Assembly: GCA_037957365.1 (NCBI GenBank)
Contig: JARHVA010008424.1
Span: 185,001-249,000 of the forward strand
DNA length: 64,000 bases
DNA from: Torreya grandis
Taxonomy: Eukaryota > Streptophyta > Pinopsida > Cupressales > Taxaceae
Direction: 5' to 3'
Below, piece after piece: positions 38,700 through 51,465 of the stretch (positions are counted from its first letter, which is position 1; every line of letters begins with the position of its first letter). The notes under the pieces are model-generated. The model was not told where the DNA came from, made no database searches, and saw only the letters and a list, made by a program, of their open reading frames with translations. Made by a program: the position numbers and the translations under genes.

Positions 38700-40311
38700 G
38701 CCATTAGACCATCCAAATTATTATCCCCTAATTTTTTCAATGAAAAATTTATCAAATTCATGGAGAAATAGTTAAAATTTGAAATCAAAATTTTAATAAC
38801 TCAACTTAGAAGTGAGTTTTTTAAAAATAAGTTTTTTGAATTATTTATGATAGATTTTTTTGAGTAAACATGAAGCATGTTTTAATTCACTATATGGATA
38901 AGAGGTAGTTATATCCTAACCCATAGGATACATAAGTTGTGTCAATGTGATGCTTGAGGATGTGCACCCCATGCCTATCAATATGGCCCACCTATCCTAA
39001 TAGATGTGATAAACATGATGTCACATCTTTGATTACATGTAAACTTAAACTTACATCTCTCATGCCCACTAGGATGAGCATACTATTTTATTCGCTACAT
39101 GATGCATGCATGCATAGAGGGACAAATTTGTATTCACACACTAGAAAAACATGAAATTTGATTTAAAATCCATATAATGGTTTATTTCACCTTAAAACTA
39201 CATCTAGATGAAGTGTAGACCTGTGATTGACATTCATTTTATTCCATAAAGACCAACTTTTATAAAAAATATAGTCAAAATTTCCAATTTTCTGAGGACT
39301 TATCCATTGTTTAAATTTCATTGGTTTTGGTTCATGTTTTTAGTATTTTTTTAGTTAGATTAATTTTTCAACATATTTTCTCTAGGGGTATTATGAAAAA
39401 AAATGAAGTATTTCATGACCACTACCATCTACCCCTTGCAACCACATCATCATTTTATTCATCTTAATTTTCATAGAAACCTTATAATCCTTACTAAACC
39501 AAATATTGATATTTCATGGACAACAAATCTTAAATTAAATTATATGGTATTTGATCTTTTGTTGGTCTAAAGAAACAATATCCAAAGATCACATATTCTC
39601 ATATTATTTATGTCTTCCTAAAATAATTTCATAAATGGATCAATGTGGAGAATACAAAATCTATGACATTTCAACTGATATAATGTGATCTACATGAATA
39701 CACTACACTCCATACCTTAGTAGAGTGCTTATATTTGATTGTCTCTTCTGACCATCATTATGATCCAAACAAAAAAGACATAAGACCAAACAATGGGTAC
39801 CTAATGGTCAAACTAGATAGAAAAGAAATGGGCATGACTTTTAGGGTCCTTATGCATAAGGATTAATGAGTGTGGTATTTGGGAAATGATGTTGGGATAA
39901 TAATCCTAAAAAATATCTAACCATCATCAATGATTCATGATTGAATCACAAGATAAATTTACCCTCTAAGATTCCAAAGATCTTTTTTAGGTCTAACTTC
40001 AAATATGATATAGCAAAAATAATAATTCTTTTCAACCTAGTAGTATGAAATGGAAGGACCAATAATTTATAGCCATGGATGTTTATGGTGATTAATATAC
40101 TATTTAATGGGAAATAATACTTAGAATGTAGATAATTTATTAGTGAGACCTTACACCAACAATAGATCAATATGGATGATACAAAGAAATTATTGATGAC
40201 ATCCTAATTGATGTAGTCTTTAGATTCTTAAAGAGTGTAACCTAGTTGTAATCAGTGAGCTAATGTAGATGCATATGTAGACATTATAATAATTCACAAA
40301 ATGGTTCTATT
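38700..40311 (+). pseudogene. ORF-X second module, 5' part, copy 3B
   Basis: Homologous to 24470-26080 in 3A. Coding-like frame near 39720-40130: GYLMVKLDRKEMGM, then WDNNPKKYLTIINDS, then NNLQPWMFMVINILFNGK. The reading is cut at 40311 by insertion of element 4 and continues at 58026. Its product is unknown. Confidence 0.55.
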
Positions 40312-40473
40312 TGTTGAAATTCCTTAGGACCCCTAGGGACCACCCAGCCTCTCTCGACCATAAATGGAAGTTAGAAAACCCACTAATTAACACACTAAAC
40401 ATTGAGTCAAGTTATATAACTAGATAAACTAACTCAATAAATTTCCCTTTTGACCCAAATTTCTTCAAATATT

Positions 40474-40558
40474 GACCATCGATGGTCACCTTGATCATCG
40501 ATGGTGACTGTTGATGGTCATCATGACCACTGATGGTTAAACCTGACTGTCGATGGTC
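40474..40558 (+). promoter_or_regulatory. Array of imperfect GACCATCGATGGTC palindromes in the LTR
   Basis: The first unit (40474-40487) is a perfect 14-bp palindrome. Variants follow at 40493, 40506, 40525 and 40545, with spacings of 13-20 bases. The array is about 150-230 bases upstream of the TATA box. More diverged units occur near 41112-41170. The corresponding stretch of the other LTR (56864-56935) keeps the layout. Clustered palindromes upstream of a promoter suggest dimer-binding sites; the factor is unknown. Confidence 0.6.
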
Positions 40559-40707
40559 AAGTCTTCCCTATTTAAACAAAGACAACTCAAGCTATGTGTA
40601 GGATAACACATCAAAATTTAATATGTGTGCCAAGATAATGCATCACAAAGAATAAAAAAAATAAACCAAACCTCCTATATAACCTTCTACCTTTATCTCT
40701 CTTTATC

Positions 40708-40714
40708 TATAAAG
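40708..40714 (+). promoter_or_regulatory. TATA box, 5' LTR of element 4
   Basis: Reads tatctataaaggagtgg. The matching site in the 3' LTR is ctataaaaggagggg at 57100, a stronger TATAAAAG, so this copy has lost one A. The conserved ctctcttt upstream supports a promoter call. Confidence 0.6.
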
Positions 40715-41694
40715 GAGTGGAGTAGGAGGTGAAAAGGGATCCAGGAATTTTAGAAATTAGATAATCAAGATATTAACCAATAGTTGTCAGGAGCTTCTAG
40801 CATCAAGAAATTATTTTCAAGTATTCCCTCTAGTAAGTTAGAAACTATGATAGAGAGATGAACCTCTACCAAAATTTATCTTTAGGTAAAGTATTGTTAC
40901 TCTACCTAAATCACTCTCAAACTAGTTATCGACTATTAAACAACTAATTGAGAGTATTTCTAGTTTTCAAGTTATGATTATTTCATTTTTGACCCATAAC
41001 CTTTTTTATCATATATTATAACATCCTATCCCTAACTAGACCTTTAATAATTTGCTACCTGATCATTGACCTCATCAATCCAAGATTTTTATTATACTTC
41101 TCAGAACCCACAACAACTATTGACAGTCACCTTAATTGCCAATGATCACTCTGACTATCAATGGCCACTATGGTAGGAAATATTATCAATATATTTCCAC
41201 CTAATTACCCTTAACCAAATTCCACTTTCTATCTTTTTGCCTATTCATAGAGTTCTTACCTATTTTTTGAATCTAACCTGACCTATTTAGCATTAGTATC
41301 GACATACTTATTACTATAATTAGTTTATTTAATTTATCAAGAATTTATTTCTTCTTGAATTCCATTTAAATATTTTCTATCATTTGATACAATTACTTCA
41401 TATTTATTTCCTTCAACTTAACTATTCTAATAGAGTGGATTGACAACCTCTTAGTAAGCTCACGCTTCTTGGATCTAGCTCATGCTAGGAAATCCACCTT
41501 GCTATCCACCTAACAACCCCTTTGTTTTAGTATTTTTTTTATGTATAAGTCATTCTTACCAAGACAAAGAGGAGCTCTTCATAGTCATTTAGATCACATG
41601 TGCACATAAAAATAGGTTCTTATACCATCCCTGTATCTAGTTTCTTACTTCTTTTCCAAAAAAATAAACTAAAATCGAGAGAAATATTTTGACA

Positions 41695-41711
41695 TGCCTA
41701 GTGGGACCTAG
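41695..41711 (+). other. Candidate primer-binding site of element 4
   Basis: TGCCTAGTGGGACCTAG lies directly after the LTR end TTTTGACA. It resembles TGGCGCC-AGTGGG-type sites with a small deletion. Position is the main support. Confidence 0.4.
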
Positions 41712-42589
41712 TAGCATCTAAGTGCCCTTTTCTTCCTTTTTCTATGATCATATAAAAAAATCAAAATTTATTTTGGGCATAAAATAAACCTTATATACAT
41801 TTATTTCTTGCATGTTTAGCACACATAATTAAAATTAAAGGTTAAGTAAATCATCATAGTTTCACCTTTGTTCTCACATACCAAAACCAAATCACCTATA
41901 CAAAATAAACATCATAAAAATTGACATAAGTCCCAACTAGGGTTTCATCTCCTAGTGGTTCACCTTCACCCTTTGGATATATTACTTGGAGGTCATTACC
42001 AAGAATACAAACCAAAAATTAGCTCTCTAGTTGAGTCTAAACTCTAGAAATCAATATATACTAGCTAATCACATAACACCCTTAATGTTTCAATGTGTGA
42101 AGGGAGGGGGTAGGACCTAATACCAAGTAATGTATTGATTTCCAACACCAATCCTTTTGAGAGCCTTAAACCCCTGAAACCAACCATAGACTTCTTTTCT
42201 AGTACATGTTCTACAAACCAAGTTATTTTTCGCACTTTACAACTAAGGCATAATCTAAAAATGAGATAAAAGGTACCCTAAGATTTTTAAATACACTCTA
42301 GTGTATGTTTTTTATTGCCTTGATATATTTTTCTTTTGTTTGACTTGTGTTTGATTTTTGATCTTTCCTTTATTCATTTATATTCCTCACATGGTTTTTA
42401 CTAGACATTAGTTGAGGAACCAAACCAACCAAGAGTCATTTTCCTCTTCTTCTTCCTCTATGGAGTATACCTTATATGTTTAGGGTTTATCTAAGTTGAT
42501 GTGGATTCACCAATTTCCTTGATAATAATATTATATCCCTCCAACATTATCTTAATACCCTATCCTACCACACCCCTTCTTCAGTTCCA
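41712..42589. other. 5' leader of element 4
   Basis: About 0.9 kb without a supported ORF. A coding-like S/P-rich frame begins near 42560 and continues into gag. Confidence 0.5.
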
Positions 42590-44580
42590 TCTATGGATCC
42601 TCCTTATGGGATGACTCCCCATCTTATGTGAGATACCTTTATTTCCACTACCTCTACCCAAACTATGATCAATCAAACATCTTCCTCCACCAATAACCCA
42701 TCCACTACCTCCATCCAAACTCAATCAAATAACACAAACAATAACCAAACATGCCTTACACCAATCAACAACCCCTCCAATATAGGGTCAAACTCACCTT
42801 TTTTTACGCATACTCCACCCACTATGGCAATACCTTCTACCCATATTGACACTATTCCCCTTATTACTACCAACCCACCAATCTTCACCCCACTTTAAAA
42901 TGTGGTGGTTTCTATACCTTCTACCTTTCTACCTATCAATACTGAGTTACAACTCACCCCCAACCAAGTAAATCATTCATACCTCCAACCCATTCCATAT
43001 CGATTCCTTAATCTATCAATCTAATCATACCTATGAACCAACCCACATCAACTCCTCAAAAAATACCTTTGACATTATACCCACATTATGTTCCTAATCC
43101 ACAAGGATATATATCTCTATCCTCCACCCAACCTCTTGTACCTATTAACCCATATGTGACATGTTATACCCAACCTATTATGCCCATTAACACTTATGTG
43201 GCATCATCCCAACCCTCAATAACCACATACCAACATGTGGAATATGCTCAAACTTCTACTAGTTATACATATACTTCATCCACTCAACCCTAGTATAACT
43301 TACCATACAATTATGGAACTCCCCAACCCCAAATAGATCTAGTTAAAATGTTGATGCAAAAAATGACCAACCTAGAGTCATATATCTTTGGACCTCACAA
43401 CCTCTTGTCTTATGACCAAATCTATAATTAACCTATTCACTCATCCATGCTTATCCAACCTTACACTCCTCAATGAGAACTACCCAAATTTTATAAATTA
43501 CAAATCAAGGAAGACCCCTAACAACACCTAAGAGTGTTTCAACATTCTTGTTACTTGGTTGCCTACGATGATGGTATTATCCTTTACACCTTTCCTATGT
43601 ATTTATCTAAACCAACATTAGATTGGTATAGTCTTATCACTAAGCACTCCATATTTTCTTTTTCCCAACTTTACCAAACCTTTTTAGACCACTTCTCGCT
43701 CAATATATCTAAGAAGGCCTCCATCATCAACCTTTAATCCATTAGGAATTTGATGATGAATAAATTGCTAATTTCATAGCTCGATGGAGAGGTCTTATCA
43801 ACCATCTCTATTTCTCTTTATCCCAATTGAAGTTGATTGGACTTTTATCTTGAGATTTTACCAAACACATCACCCCTAACCTATATATTTAAACCTTTAA
43901 TGAGGCTTTCACCATGGCATGCAAACTAGAAATTAGAGCTATCAATGAGGGGAAGTTGAAACTAAGAAATAAAAACTCTAGTTTTAACTTCAATGACACT
44001 TTCCCATCTAAAACCACTAGATAATATAACTACCCTAACACCAAACCAAATGTAGGTGCAAACATGATTATCCTTAAAATTTCTCCACCTCTAGTTTTCA
44101 ATGAAACCAACCAAACTAACTCCTCTAACTCCTCTAATCAACAAACCCAAAATCAAAACTGAGCTAACCCAAAATAATACACTCTGGTAGGGGAGTCATA
44201 TGCTTTAGTTTTAGATAAGTTTCTCAAATACAACATCATAAAACTTCCCCCCATAAAACCTCCCCAATAATTTAATTCTTCTTTCCCTATGATCAATTAG
44301 TATAATGAGAGTGGTCTATGTTCTTTCCACCATGTCATTGGACATGATGTCAGTAGGTGTAACACCTTCAAAACCATTGTCCAAAACTTGATTGATAAGG
44401 GATAACTTGTATTGGATAATCCCAATGCACCCTTGAATTAGTCACTTGACATATTTTGACAATCTTTTCCTAATCATTCCCATTCTACCCACCATGATGA
44501 CAACAAACCAAAATCATCTCATTCTCATGAGGTCTATACAATCAATGTAATTGTTAGTGAACTTATCATTGAGGAAACCA
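42590..44580 (+). pseudogene. gag: gag remnant of element 4
   Basis: Starts around MDPPYGMTPH at 42594. The first 250 codons are Ser/Thr/Asn/Pro-rich (SSSTNNPSTTSIQTQSNNTN, then a Pro/Tyr-rich part with LYPHYVPNPQGY and PINPYVTC). The capsid core lies at 43525-43735: LRVFQHSCYLVAYDDGI, YTFPMYLSKPTLDWYSLI and FSQLYQTFLDHFSLNI. A zinc-knuckle-like motif SGLCSFHHVIGHDVSRC at 44311-44361 is the C..H....H....C form of Tat-lineage Gag. Stops are mostly CAA-to-TAA. Antisense ORFs overlapping the 3' part are shadows caused by the C-rich strand. Confidence 0.82.
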
Positions 44581-46479
44581 CTACCTAAACTACCTCTTCC
44601 TCCACTCCACTTATTAAAGTGGTGGAATTACCCCCCATTCCTTTGGATACCAAAACAAAGGAAGCAACCATCCCCTTTCCTTCACTTGATGAGGTAAGGG
44701 ACTTACCTTCCTCCCCCATCATGGAATCACCCACTCTCTCTTTAGAAACCATTCTAAAAGGAGATATCACCTTATATACTCCTTCCATAGAGGAAAATTC
44801 CTCCCAAATATTGGAACCTTTCATCAAGGATAAGGGCAAAGAAATAATTCCCTTACCATAACCTATGGGCCTAATATTTGAATCCAATACCTAAGAAACC
44901 AAACCTATTTACAAACCCTTCTATAGACTGGTCCAAAACCTAGAATCCTCTTTTCAACCCAATATGGATTGAGCCACCTTTTGGTACTATCTTGGGCTCC
45001 CATATAAAATAAATAATGAACCTTCAACCTCACATTCATCCACCCAATATTCAATCACACTTACCATTAAACATATCATCACCTCAACCCCTTCATCAAA
45101 TACCTCTCCTTCCAAAACCATGGAAGAACCATCCAAACCATCTCCATCCAAAATTATCAAATAATAAGACACATCTCTAAATGAACCTATCAATAACCTT
45201 TGGATGCTTCTTAATTCTAGCCTTATCCACCCATATTTGAAGTTGGACTTAACCCCATATATTCTACCAAAGAAAACCTTAACCAAACCAGCCAAGAAGG
45301 TGGAGCCACCCAAATTCCCATCTAGAACCAGAATTGTACCACCTACTTCACTCTCACCTTCTATCTTGTGACCCCATCCTTATGTTATCTTAAGATCTCA
45401 TCCTTATATAAAGAAGGCTAACCCTCCAAAAACTATCCAAACTAAACTTCTTCCTTTTATCCTACCTTTACTTTCCACCTCCAAATCATCAAACTCCCCA
45501 TCCTTATTAGCCAAACAACCTACCAACCTATCTTTAAACCTTCATCATCTTAATCACCCAACTCTAAATTTTTCACATTTAAACTCAAAACCATCCAACA
45601 CAAATAAATCCTAATCAAACCCACCTACCAAAACCATTCTACCACCTACAACTTCCATGATGAATCTTGTTAAGAAAACTCCCACCTCAAAAACCAAAAT
45701 CTCATCACCCTTAACACTTTTTCTCAAATATTATTCAACCATTTTAAAAAGGTTATTAAGAACTTAATAATTAAACCCCACATATCAAACCCTTTAAACC
45801 TTTGATTCCTAAACCATCTTGGTTCAATAATAATGTAATCTACTCATACCACAGGACACCTAGACATGACATATAAAATTACAAAGCTCTCTAAACACTT
45901 GTCCATAAATTATGGGATGAGGATGATCAATTATTATATGAACCTCTCTTAATCCCATTATCAACCTAGATACCAAAAAAACCTATCCAACACTTACCCA
46001 CTCCTACACTTTCATCCAAGAGTGAGGAGGAACTGAAGCAACCTTTTAGCCCAATATTTCTCCTCATTCACACTATCTATATGGTCACTTGATCTCAGGC
46101 CTAGTAAAAAGATAAGGGAAAGTATAAAGTGTCCATTCCATATACATATCCTTCCACCCCTCAACCTCCCAACTAAACTTAATTTCATTCACTTTCACCT
46201 TCACGAAAACCTAGAATATTCATTTTGCATACCTCTCCCTCCAACCCTTCTAAATCTATCCAATGAGTAGTTTTTAAATAACTTCACTAGACACCAATGA
46301 AGATGATATTATACAAATTGATCAACACCTTACCCCATAATTTCCAAGCATTGATAGAGGCCTTAAAATCTATAGAGGTCCAACCCAAAGACCCTCAATC
46401 TCTTGTAGCCTTTGATGGATCTCTTTAACTTTTTAATTTTGTGACATTCAAGGATTGATAAATACCCTCTATTCATATA
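44581..46479 (+). pseudogene. Gag-protease linker of element 4, Pro/Ser/Lys-rich
   Basis: A coding-like frame without enzymatic motifs: VVELPPIPLDTKTKEATIPF near 44625, SPTLSLETILKGDITLYTPS near 44730, KPSPSK repeats near 45120, and KKVEPPKFPSRTR near 45300. Basic and proline-rich throughout, with many TAA/TAG stops. Long disordered spacers at this place are known in Tat-type polyproteins. Function is unknown. Confidence 0.6.
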
Positions 46480-46830
46480 AATGATCTAGATTCTCCACTC
46501 TTCATCACTTCATACATAAATCAAACCCACATAAAAAGGGTGATGATTGATGGTAGAGATAATACTAATATTATCTCCTCTCATTATTATGACCAACTCT
46601 ACCTACCAAATAATATCATGTCAAAAACTGTAATGGTCCTTCATTCCTTTAATGATATTATGGCCACAGCCTTGGTGATAGTTGTCCTCCACATCCACTT
46701 GGGATCTCACACACTTTTATATATCTTCTACATTGTAGAAGGTGATTTAAAATACATATTATTTAGATACCCTTGGATCCAATCTATGAGTTATTTCCCA
46801 TCCATCTTGCATCAATGTGTCAAGTTTTAA
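46480..46830 (+). pseudogene. Retropepsin-like protease of element 4
   Basis: The open frame gives KRVMIDGRDNTNIISSHYYD (family V.RVLIDGGSA.NI, catalytic Asp retained, Gly/Ser altered), a flap-like VLHSFND, then LHIHLGSHTLLYIFYIV, YILFRYPWIQSM and PSILHQCVKF (family LLGR.WIH...A.PS.LHQ..KF). Full domain length, about 110 residues. The G-to-R change beside the active Asp would probably inactivate it. Confidence 0.8.
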
Positions 46831-47940
46831 CACAAAGATCAGATCATCACTATACAAGCTAACCCTAGTTCTTTCACATCTTACAATATAACATATCAAA
46901 CCAATGACATTATTCTTCCTTGATCATCCACATCACAACCAACAAATAAAAACTCCACCCCTACTATCAATAAAGTTCAACTATATCATTTATCCCCTCT
47001 TCTTAGATCCCCATAGAGGATCCCTTAGAACCTACATTCCAACGTCTCTCATTGGGAGAGTATCATCATTTGGCCTTGGATTCCTTCCCTACTCCTAAAG
47101 AGTATGGGAATATTCACCATAATCTGAGTTATGATCCCAATATTAGAACCATCATTCTTTTCAAGTTTCCTAACCACTAAACCAATTTCATCTATGGGGG
47201 ACTTGATCATCTGCTTCTTACTTCCTCCACCACCTCAGCTACCCAACCATTTACTTTTTATTTTTTCTATTTGTACAAACTAAATTTTACCAAATTTTAC
47301 CTTCACAAGTGTTCCTATAAGTTATTCAAACTTAACCACTATGAACATGTACTCCATGATTTACCTTTGATCAAAACCCAAAAACCTCATCAGATATTTA
47401 GCCTTGGGTTCATCCCACCAAAAGAACCCACTGATTCACCCAAACCCATCACCACCATTGATGAGGACATTCCATCCTCACCAACCCCATCTCTTTTTAA
47501 GTCTAATTTTTTTAAAACCATTTCATTTAACTTTTTTTTAGTTAATAATATTAGTTTGGGTCCCCTAACCTATAACAAGGGTGACCATACTAACATCTTT
47601 CCTCTGCTTCACCCTGAAATGGTAGAAAATTATTCTCCTACCATCCACAACATGCAACATCAAGATGATGATTCCATTATCACCTATCTTGTTATATGGG
47701 ATTCTTATATACATAAATCCCTTCCTCATGAAAACCAAACATTATTGAATGAATCTACTATCAATGTCAACTTGGGTACTCAGGATAACCCTTGCATTGT
47801 AAATATTGGTCAATCCTTAGATTCCTTAGAGAAATAAAATTACCCTTCCTTCCTTCATGATCAAAGTATAACATTTGATTATTATTATTAGGATATAACT
47901 AGAATTAAATATTCCTTATCTATTCAAAACATCATCATCC
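46831..47940 (+). pseudogene. Protease-RT linker of element 4
   Basis: Includes a 188-codon open stretch (47271-47837) with PTDSPKPITTIDEDIPSSPT, HPEMVENYSPTIHNMQHQ and DNPCIVNIGQSLDSLEK. The last part (DNP..VNIG.SL...E) is the usual lead-in to the RT of Tat elements. No catalytic motif was found. Confidence 0.65.
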
Positions 47941-48640
47941 ATGTTAATGCTAAGCCTATTAGGCAAAAGCTTCACAAGATGCACCCTTATATCACCCTTC
48001 TAGTCAAAGAAGAGCTTTAGTGCCTCTTATTTGTTGACTTCATCCAACCCATTAACTATCCCCAATGTGTTTCCAATATCATTCCCATCATCAAACCCTT
48101 AGGGGGAATTCACCTTTGTGTTGATTATCATGACCTCAACCTTGTTTGTCCAAAGGATTATTTCCCTTTGCTTAGCATCGACCAACTTATTGATCTTACA
48201 ATCAACCACAAGATGTTATCTCTCATGGATGGTTTCTTAAGATATAACTAGATATTTATTGCCACTAAAGATTAGCATAATACTTCCTTTATCACCCCAT
48301 AGGGAACATTTTATTATAGGGTCATGCCTTTTTGTCTAAAAAATGTTGGATCAACCTACCAGTGTGTGATGGCCTACATCTTCCACGATCTCATCCATAA
48401 AATTGTAGAGGACTATGTAGATGATCTCTTCAAGAAATCCAAATATCACAAAGATCATCTAGAAGTTATCAAAATTATTTTTGAGTGCCTAATCCATTTC
48501 CATGTTTGACTCAACCTCAAGAAATGTGTTTTTGGGGTCCTATCTGGAAAGATCTTGGCTTTTTCATCTCTCTTTGAGGAATAAAAGTAGACCCTACCAA
48601 AGTCAGATTGATCCTCAACATGATACCTCCAACCAACCTT
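47941..48640 (+). pseudogene. Reverse transcriptase of element 4
   Basis: In order: HVNAKPIRQKLHKMHPYI (47943), VKEEL, SNIIPIIKPLGGIHLCVDYH and DLNLVCPKDYFPLLSIDQLI (48070-48190), MDGFLRYN, GTFYYRVMPFCLKNVGSTYQ (48304-48360), and an intact catalytic box VEDYVDDLFKKSK near 48405-48440, then LNLKKCVFGVLSGKILAF near 48510. The YVDD box and most blocks survive, but in-frame stops (for example at 48249 and 48508) disrupt it. Best preserved RT in the window. Confidence 0.88.
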
Positions 48641-48779
48641 AATCAACTCCATATCTTATAGGGGAAGCTCCAATCCATCTGTTGCTTCATATCTTAGTTA
48701 TAAGATAGATGTCAACCCTTTCACAATATTTTCAAGAAAGATACATCTTTTAAGTGGACTAAATACTATTAACAAGCCT

Positions 48780-49180
48780 TTGATTCACTCAAATAGTACC
48801 TTATTTCTCCACCCATTCTTACCCCTCCTAAAGAGGACTAACCCTTCTACCTTTATATTTTTCCACTAATTATTCCTTAGGGGTAATACTTGCTCACCAT
48901 GATGAACAAAGTAAAGAGCAAGCTATCTACTATATAAGTCAAACACTTAAAGAGTATGAGACTTGGTACACCTATACTAAGAATTTACCTCACTTTAGTC
49001 TTTGTGGAATCCAAACTTTATCTTTACCTCCTTAATCACAAAACCTTTTTCATCACCAATATCTACCTACTCAATTACATGTACTCTAAACCATACCAAA
49101 ACTAACATATGTCCAAATGCCTCATTCTCTTATCTATGTTTGACCTTGAGACATTCTAATAAAATTTAATTAAAGGGAAA
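48780..49180 (+). pseudogene. Gypsy-type RNase H of element 4
   Basis: First RNase H after the RT. Pieces: FYLYIS and GVILAHHDEQSKEQAIYYIS near 48850-48940 (family LGAVLAQ.DE...E.AIYYLS), QTLKEYETWYTYTKN near 48945, and LTF-type and FDLETF pieces near 49140. It ends with GKVIVDQL at the first base of the tandem units. The first catalytic Asp (family YL.VS...) is changed. The domain occurs once, unlike the RNase H that follows. Confidence 0.75.
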
Positions 49181-49941
49181 GTCATTGTTGATCAATTGGA
49201 TAAATCTCTTTTGCTAGACAACCAACCACTTCCTTTTGCATTCCCCAACAAGTCCATCATGACTCTTTCTCAATAAGACATCACCTACCAAATGACCATG
49301 TTATTCGATGGCTCAAAGTGCCAGTTTGGTGGGGGTACTAGAGTTATTATCATTCTTATTGATGGTAAACCTCTTCCTCTTTGTTTCAAACTTGATTTTG
49401 AGTGTACCAACAATATGGTAGAGTATGAATCCCTAGTAATCGGTCTATAAACCACTCTAACCTTGGGAGTTAAGATGATAAGTGTCTTTAGTAATTCCCA
49501 ACTTTTGGTCAACTAGATCAATGGATCTTACTAAGGTAAGAATGATGTCTTTCAAAAATAAAAACACCTAGTAGATGTACTCTTAGCATCATTTCATCAT
49601 TACCTTATCGAATTTATTACACAATCTACAAACAAATATGTGGATAAAATCGCTTCCCTTAGTTAACATATCTTGTCTATAACTTCCAATTCTAAGCTCT
49701 TTATCACCATTAATAATTTTATCACACCATTTTATATCTAATCCAACATCCCTACCATTTTTAGTGTGGAAGAATCTCCATCAGACATTTGGCATGAGAA
49801 AAACTTTGACTAACTCAACCTCAACATAATTCCTCCCAACCTCTATAGGAATGATTGAAAACCCTTTGTTCAGAGTACCTCTTATTATACCATACTAGGG
49901 CAAATACTTTAAAAACATGGTTTCTACAACCTCCTTCTCAA
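49181..49941 (+). pseudogene. Archaeal-type RNase H region, tandem unit 1 of 4
   Basis: The unit starts at gtcattgttgatcaattgg. It encodes VDQL, a linker (NQPLPFAFPNKSIMT), then MTMLFDGSKCQ (first Asp), DFECTNNMVEYESL (Glu), VFSNSQLLV where GDSQLVV is expected (second Asp lost), a TAG at 49514, and TNKYVDKIAS (last Asp). The second half (FITPFYI, EESPSDIWHEKNF) is the linker to integrase. The tree of shared changes places it with units 2 and 3. Confidence 0.85.
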
Positions 49942-50703
49942 GTCATTGTTGATTAATTGGCTAAAGCTCCTTTACTAGAAAACCAACCACTTCCTCTTAC
50001 ATTCCCCAACAAGTCCATCATGAATCTTTCTCAAGAGGAAATCCCCTACCAAATGACCATGTTCTTCGATGGCTCAAAGTGTCAGTGTGGTGGGGGTGAT
50101 GGATTTATTCTCATTCCCCTTGATGGCAAACCTCTTCCTCTTTGTTTCAAACTTGATTTTGAGTGTACCAATAACATGGTAGAGTATGAATCCCTAGTAA
50201 TTGGTATATAAACCACTCTAACCTTGGGCGTTAAGATGATAAGTGTCTTTGGTGATTCCCAAGTTGTAGTCAACTAGATCAATAGATCTTACCAAGGTAA
50301 GAATGATGTCTTTCAAAAATAGAAACACCTAGTAGATGTACTCTTAGCATCATTTAATCATTACCTTATCTAATTTATTCCACAATCTACCAACAAGTTT
50401 GTGGATAAAATCACTTCACTTACTTCACATATCTTGTTTATACCTTCCAATTCTAATCTCTTTATCACCATTAATAATTTTATCACACCATTTTATATCC
50501 AATCTAACCTCCCTACCATTTTTAGTGTGGAAGAATCTCCATCAGACATTTGGTATGAGAAAAACTTTGACTACCTCAACCTCTACATCATTCCTCCCAA
50601 CATCTATAGGTTTGACTGGAAAGCCTTTATTCAGAGTACCTCTCATTATACCATACTAAGGGGGATTACTTTACAAACATGGTTTCTACAACCTCCTTCT
50701 CAA
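49942..50703 (+). pseudogene. Archaeal-type RNase H region, tandem unit 2 of 4
   Basis: Same layout, 762 bp. FFDGSKCQCGGGDGF, NNMVEYESLVIGI then TAA, VFGDSQVVVN then TAG at 50275. All three readable acidic residues survive, but two stops break the domain. The second half opens a frame that reads into unit 3 from 50401. Confidence 0.87.
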
Positions 50704-51465
50704 TTTTTTCCTAATCAATTGGCTGAAGCTCCTTTCATATATAACCAACCACTTCCTCTTGCATTCCCCAAAAAGTCTATCATGACTCTTTCTCAAGAGG
50801 AAATCACCTACCAAATGACCATGTTCTTTGATGGCTCAAAGTGCCAGTGTGGTGGGGGTGATGGATTTATTCTCATTCCCCTTGATGGTAAACCTCTTCC
50901 TCTTTGTTTCAAACTTGATTTTGAGTGTACCAACAATATGGTAGAGTATGAATCCCTAGTAATCAGTCTACAAACCACTCTAACCTTGGGATTTAAGATG
51001 ATAAGTGTCTTTGGTGATTCCCAACTTGTGGTCAACTAGATCAATGGATCTTACCAAGGTAATAACAATGTCTTTCAAAAATACAAACACCTAGTAGATG
51101 TACTCTTAGCATCATTTGATCATTACCTTATCCAATTTATTCCACAATCTACCAACAAGTTTGTGGATAAAATCACTTCACTTACTTCCCATATCTTGTC
51201 TACACCTTCCAATTCTAAGCTATTTATCACCATTAATCATTTTATCACACCATTTTATATCCAATCCAACCTCCCTACCATTTTTAGTATGGAAGAATCT
51301 CCATTAGACATTTGGTATGAGAAAAACTTTAACTACCTCAACCTCAACATCATTCCTCCTAAACTCTATAATAATGAATAAAAAGCCTTTATTTAGAGTA
51401 CCTATTTTTACACCATAGTAAGGGGGAATAATTTTTTAAAATGGTTTCTACAACCTCCTTCTCAA
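50704..51465 (+). pseudogene. Archaeal-type RNase H region, tandem unit 3 of 4
   Basis: Best preserved unit. A 212-codon frame (50401-51039) runs from the linker of unit 2 through AEAPFIYNQPLPLAF, MFFDGSKCQCGGGDGF, TNNMVEYESLV and VFGDSQLVVN to the TAG at 51037 shared with units 1 and 2. Asp, Glu and Asp are all present; NKFVDKITS follows after the stop. It looks gene-like only because the tandem repeat chanced to keep one frame open. Confidence 0.87.

Larger units (their letters stand above)
40312..41694 (+). repeat. 5' LTR of element 4
   Basis: Starts TGTTGAAATTCCTTAGGAC and ends TTTTGACA. Matches 56699-58025 throughout, for example accacccagcctctc, ttctacctttatctctcttt, gagcttctagcatcaag and cttagtaagctcacg. 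It holds a TATA box at 40708 and an array of palindromic motifs at 40474-40558. Confidence 0.88.

Noticed and set aside
44585..45313. Two minus-strand ORFs of 100 and 108 codons
   Set aside because: They are rich in Gly, Ser and Val with no motif and lie opposite the gag-protease linker, whose C-rich, G-poor strand avoids stops in the reverse frame.
50401..51039. 212-codon ORF as an intact gene
   Set aside because: It spans the linker of one RNase H unit and part of the next, ends at a stop shared by three units, and has no start or regulatory context of its own. It is a remnant of the element 4 polyprotein.
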